Source: Microglena sp. YARC (lineage: Eukaryota > Chlorophyta > Chlorophyceae > Chlamydomonadales > Chlamydomonadaceae). From it: a DNA stretch of 64,000 nt. The stretch spans positions 41,796,462 to 41,860,461 of the forward strand of contig CM039464.1 of NCBI GenBank assembly GCA_022414725.1, given 5' to 3'. This document shows, piece by piece, positions 61,921-64,000 of this stretch (positions are counted from its first letter, which is position 1; each line of letters starts with the position of its first letter). The notes beneath the pieces were generated by a model. It made no database searches. It saw only the letters and a list, made by a program, of their open reading frames with translations, and was not told the origin of the DNA. Position numbers and translations under genes: made by a program.

Positions 61921-62271
61921 TGTACTCCCTTAGAACTATCGGTCCTGACAGTACTGTGACAGCTTCCCGTACTGACAGCTTCCCGCAGACTGTGTCATCC
62001 TTTGAGTGACTCAGTGGTGACAGCTTCCTGTCAGCTAGGTTACCGTTGCATCTCTATGTGGATATACCTGACTTAGGTTCTAGTTAGGTTATAGTCAACG
62101 GTCTCTTCCACCACTGGTGCCCCTTGATGGGTCTCCAGTGCTTGTAAAGCTATTCTCGTCTCTGTGTATAGATTGGCGCGTCTGTCTCCGCTGCATACAT
62201 CTCTGTCCACTCTTAGAAGTGATTATAGCTGATAGGTTACGGGCTTCATCTCTTTCTACCACTGCTTTATA
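61921..62271 (+). other. Possible LTR end and primer-binding site of a retrotransposon
   Basis: Just left of the gag-like region the base composition changes. TGACAGCTTCC occurs three times (61957, 61973, 62018). A TGGTGCCCC at 62115-62123 begins with TGG, as primer-binding sites complementary to tRNA 3' CCA do, and is preceded by CCACCAC. A short LTR of about 190 bp ending here is possible, but only one LTR would be in view. Confidence 0.25.
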
Positions 62272-64000
62272 ATGCAACTTCCTCGTGGGCCTCCTGCCGG
62301 CTTCGAGAAGCTTACCCCACAGAATGGTTTGTCTTGGTCGCGTGGTATGGAGAGCGTCATTATCTCTAATGGCTGCGACCGGATTCTTCCTTTCAAGATC
62401 CGTGTTCCCACGGATTGGCTTGATGATTGTGCGCCAGCGGCCTCTGCTGCCTTAGATGAGTCTCCTTCCGCCATCATGGAAGCCATCCCCCCAGCCATCC
62501 CACCATTTCTCTCCCTCCTTCTCCTCTTATCCAACGCCTCCGTCCTGAGGTAGAGGATATTCTGATGCGTCTATGCTGTGTCTCGACACAGATCATCAAG
62601 TACAGGAGTTCTCCTCCGCCTGCTGATGCTCGCTTCTCTTATGACCATGCTGATCTTGCTCGTCATAAGCATGGAGATGGTTACTACACTGACAACACTG
62701 AGGATGACGACGAAGAGGCAGATCTACCGAGTAGTGACTTTGGTGGAGTTTCTCCCTCCTCTGCCACTCGTGTCTTTGATTCTCCAGTGTTTGAGCATCC
62801 ACTGGCGCCTCCTCCTCCTGTCTTGAGGCCTCCGTCTGCTCCTCCTGTTCCACCGTCTGGTGGCTACAACACTCGGTCTCGCGAGACTGCTGCTGCGAGT
62901 GTCTCCAGCGCTGCTGCTGACCCCTCCCTGGAGCCACCTCCACTTCCACCAGTGGATCTGCCCCCTTCCCCTTCTCCTTTTCCTCCCCCTTGCCGCTTTA
63001 CCCTACTCGCTCACTGGGATGCTTATCCTGGGAGCACCTGCTTGATGGCTCCCGTCCTATGACCATGGATGTGCGGATGTCCCGCATTGTTCGCCAGGAG
63101 CAGAATGCTGGTGACTCTTTGGACCGCACTTTGTACGGTAGGATGGATCAGGCGGCCACTAGGGCTAATGTAAATCAGAAGGGGGATCCGCGGGTGATGA
63201 TTTTCTCTGAGTTGGGCCATGCTAGCCGTGCTTTTCTCGGCCTGTGCAGGCGGGTATTTCCTACCCTCGTCCTGGTGGTGCAACCTTTGGTGGATCTGGT
63301 GTTAGAAATGCGAATCTTCGCAAGTACCAGTTTGTTTCAGTCCCTCTCAGCTTTGTTCCTCCTAGGCCAGATTTCGAGCTACTTGTGCGTGTTGCGAGTT
63401 CCTTGGGTGAGATTAGAAACCTTGATGACCAGCGTGCGTATGATGCTGGCATCGCTGCTGAGTACTTTCTGGCTGTTCGCGCGATGTACGATGTTTCGCC
63501 GGCTTCCCCTGCTGCATCACCACCGGCCTCTCCTAGTCAGTCTCATGTAGATCCTGCCCTGTTAGGATTTAGTACCCTGCCCTTGCGCGCCAGGAGTTCA
63601 TGTGTCTCACGATGATGCTAGCAAACATGACGGAACCGATGGTACAGGTCTATCAGGATTTTGCTACGCCTCGCGATATCTTTGTGCATATCAAGAGACA
63701 GCATTCTGATACCCTTGCTGCTCGTGTCCCCCTCATGCTTGTTGAGCTTCGTAGTGTAACTATGAACAATTCTGAACCTGTAGACGTGTTCTTCCGCAGG
63801 GTGCGGCAGTTGTGTACTGACCTTCGCAGTGCGGGATACCCGCAACCGCAACGTCACGCGATGCACACGATTATCAATGGCATCACTCACCCTCGCTTCG
63901 ATTCGCTGCGCCTACAATTTGGTTTCGAGCTGTACCAGAACAAAACTGTTGATTACTGGACCTGTCTTGCAGCATATAGATCATTAGATTTTTTTGAATG
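62272..64000 (+). mobile_element. Copia-like retrotransposon gag region, frameshifted and cut by the window edge
   Basis: GC-rich coding DNA in successive frames. First GPPAGFEKLTPQNGLSWSRG, similar to the gag N-terminus of copia elements (LTG-N-x-x-W). Then QRLRPEVEDILMRLCCV and a long proline/serine-rich linker (VLRPPSAPPVPPSGGYNT). Last a capsid-like helical part (FATPRDIFVHIKRQHSDTLA, EPVDVFFRRVRQLCTDLRS, HTIINGITHPRF) matching the UBN2-type gag pattern. At least four frame changes are needed. No protease, integrase or reverse transcriptase is in view. The composition is foreign to the viral part, so host origin is likely. Confidence 0.6.

Noticed and set aside
1..64000. tRNA or rRNA genes
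   Set aside because: None could be recognised by eye. A covariance-model scan would be decisive, but nothing here suggests one.

Overview
The window looks like DNA of a nucleocytoplasmic giant virus of the mimivirus-like group (Imitervirales), either as a virus contig or as a copy resident in a eukaryotic genome. Evidence for the assignment: five copies of the Mimivirus-type early promoter element AAAATTGA at gene starts; AT-rich 3' hairpins of the kind at which Mimivirus transcripts are polyadenylated; an IS607-type transposon with a TnpB/Fanzor-like nuclease; a two-copy 2-cysteine adaptor protein; a degraded virion structural gene; ankyrin, F-box-like and tryptophan-rich repeat proteins; and AT-rich single-exon genes. 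No ribosomal RNA, tRNA or CRISPR array was seen. Most names below rest on motif recognition by eye, and no database search was possible.

Layout. 1-1500: tandem duplicate of an early-type gene. 1.6-16.7 kb: six paralogous genes of 23-residue Asn/Trp-rich repeats, with small genes between them and an IS607-type element at 8.4-10.5 kb. 10.5-14.5 kb: an ankyrin gene, a second tandem duplicate of an early-type gene, and two unrecognised genes. 16.7-29.2 kb: the densest gene block, with a cytosine-5 DNA methyltransferase, a frameshifted SF2 helicase, a lipase-like hydrolase, a GNAT acetyltransferase, a frameshifted omega-3-type fatty acid desaturase, the 2-cysteine adaptor protein, a Cys-rich early-type protein and several small unknowns. 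29.5-32.9 kb: one very repetitive acidic gene. 32.9-40.5 kb: four satellite-like arrays that become steadily noisier, then a 1000-N scaffold gap. 41.5-53 kb: AT-rich sequence with only broken coding remnants. 53-61.8 kb: a minus-strand virion block with a broken structural gene, a DEDDh exonuclease, a 1923-residue fibre-like protein ending in a peptidase S74 chaperone, and a partner protein. 61.9-64 kb: a clearly more GC-rich copia-like retrotransposon gag region, which marks a change of DNA type.

How the parts relate. The early-type genes (18, 774, 11337, 12155, 20423, 28709) form a distinct class: where the upstream region is visible they share an extended promoter, and nearly all share an A-rich 3' UTR and an AAGAA-type hairpin. 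Their codon use is richer in G and C than that of their neighbours. They look like one coordinately and strongly expressed early set. The desaturase and lipase suggest handling of host or virion lipids. The fibre pair probably builds a surface appendage whose trimer is matured by self-cleavage.

Quality. At least five otherwise recognisable genes are broken by indels, several of them single-base changes in homopolymers, and the satellites degrade into random indels. Some 'pseudogenes' are therefore probably sequencing error. The retrotransposon edge and the decayed 41.5-53 kb stretch would also fit an endogenised viral region; the sequence alone does not decide this.
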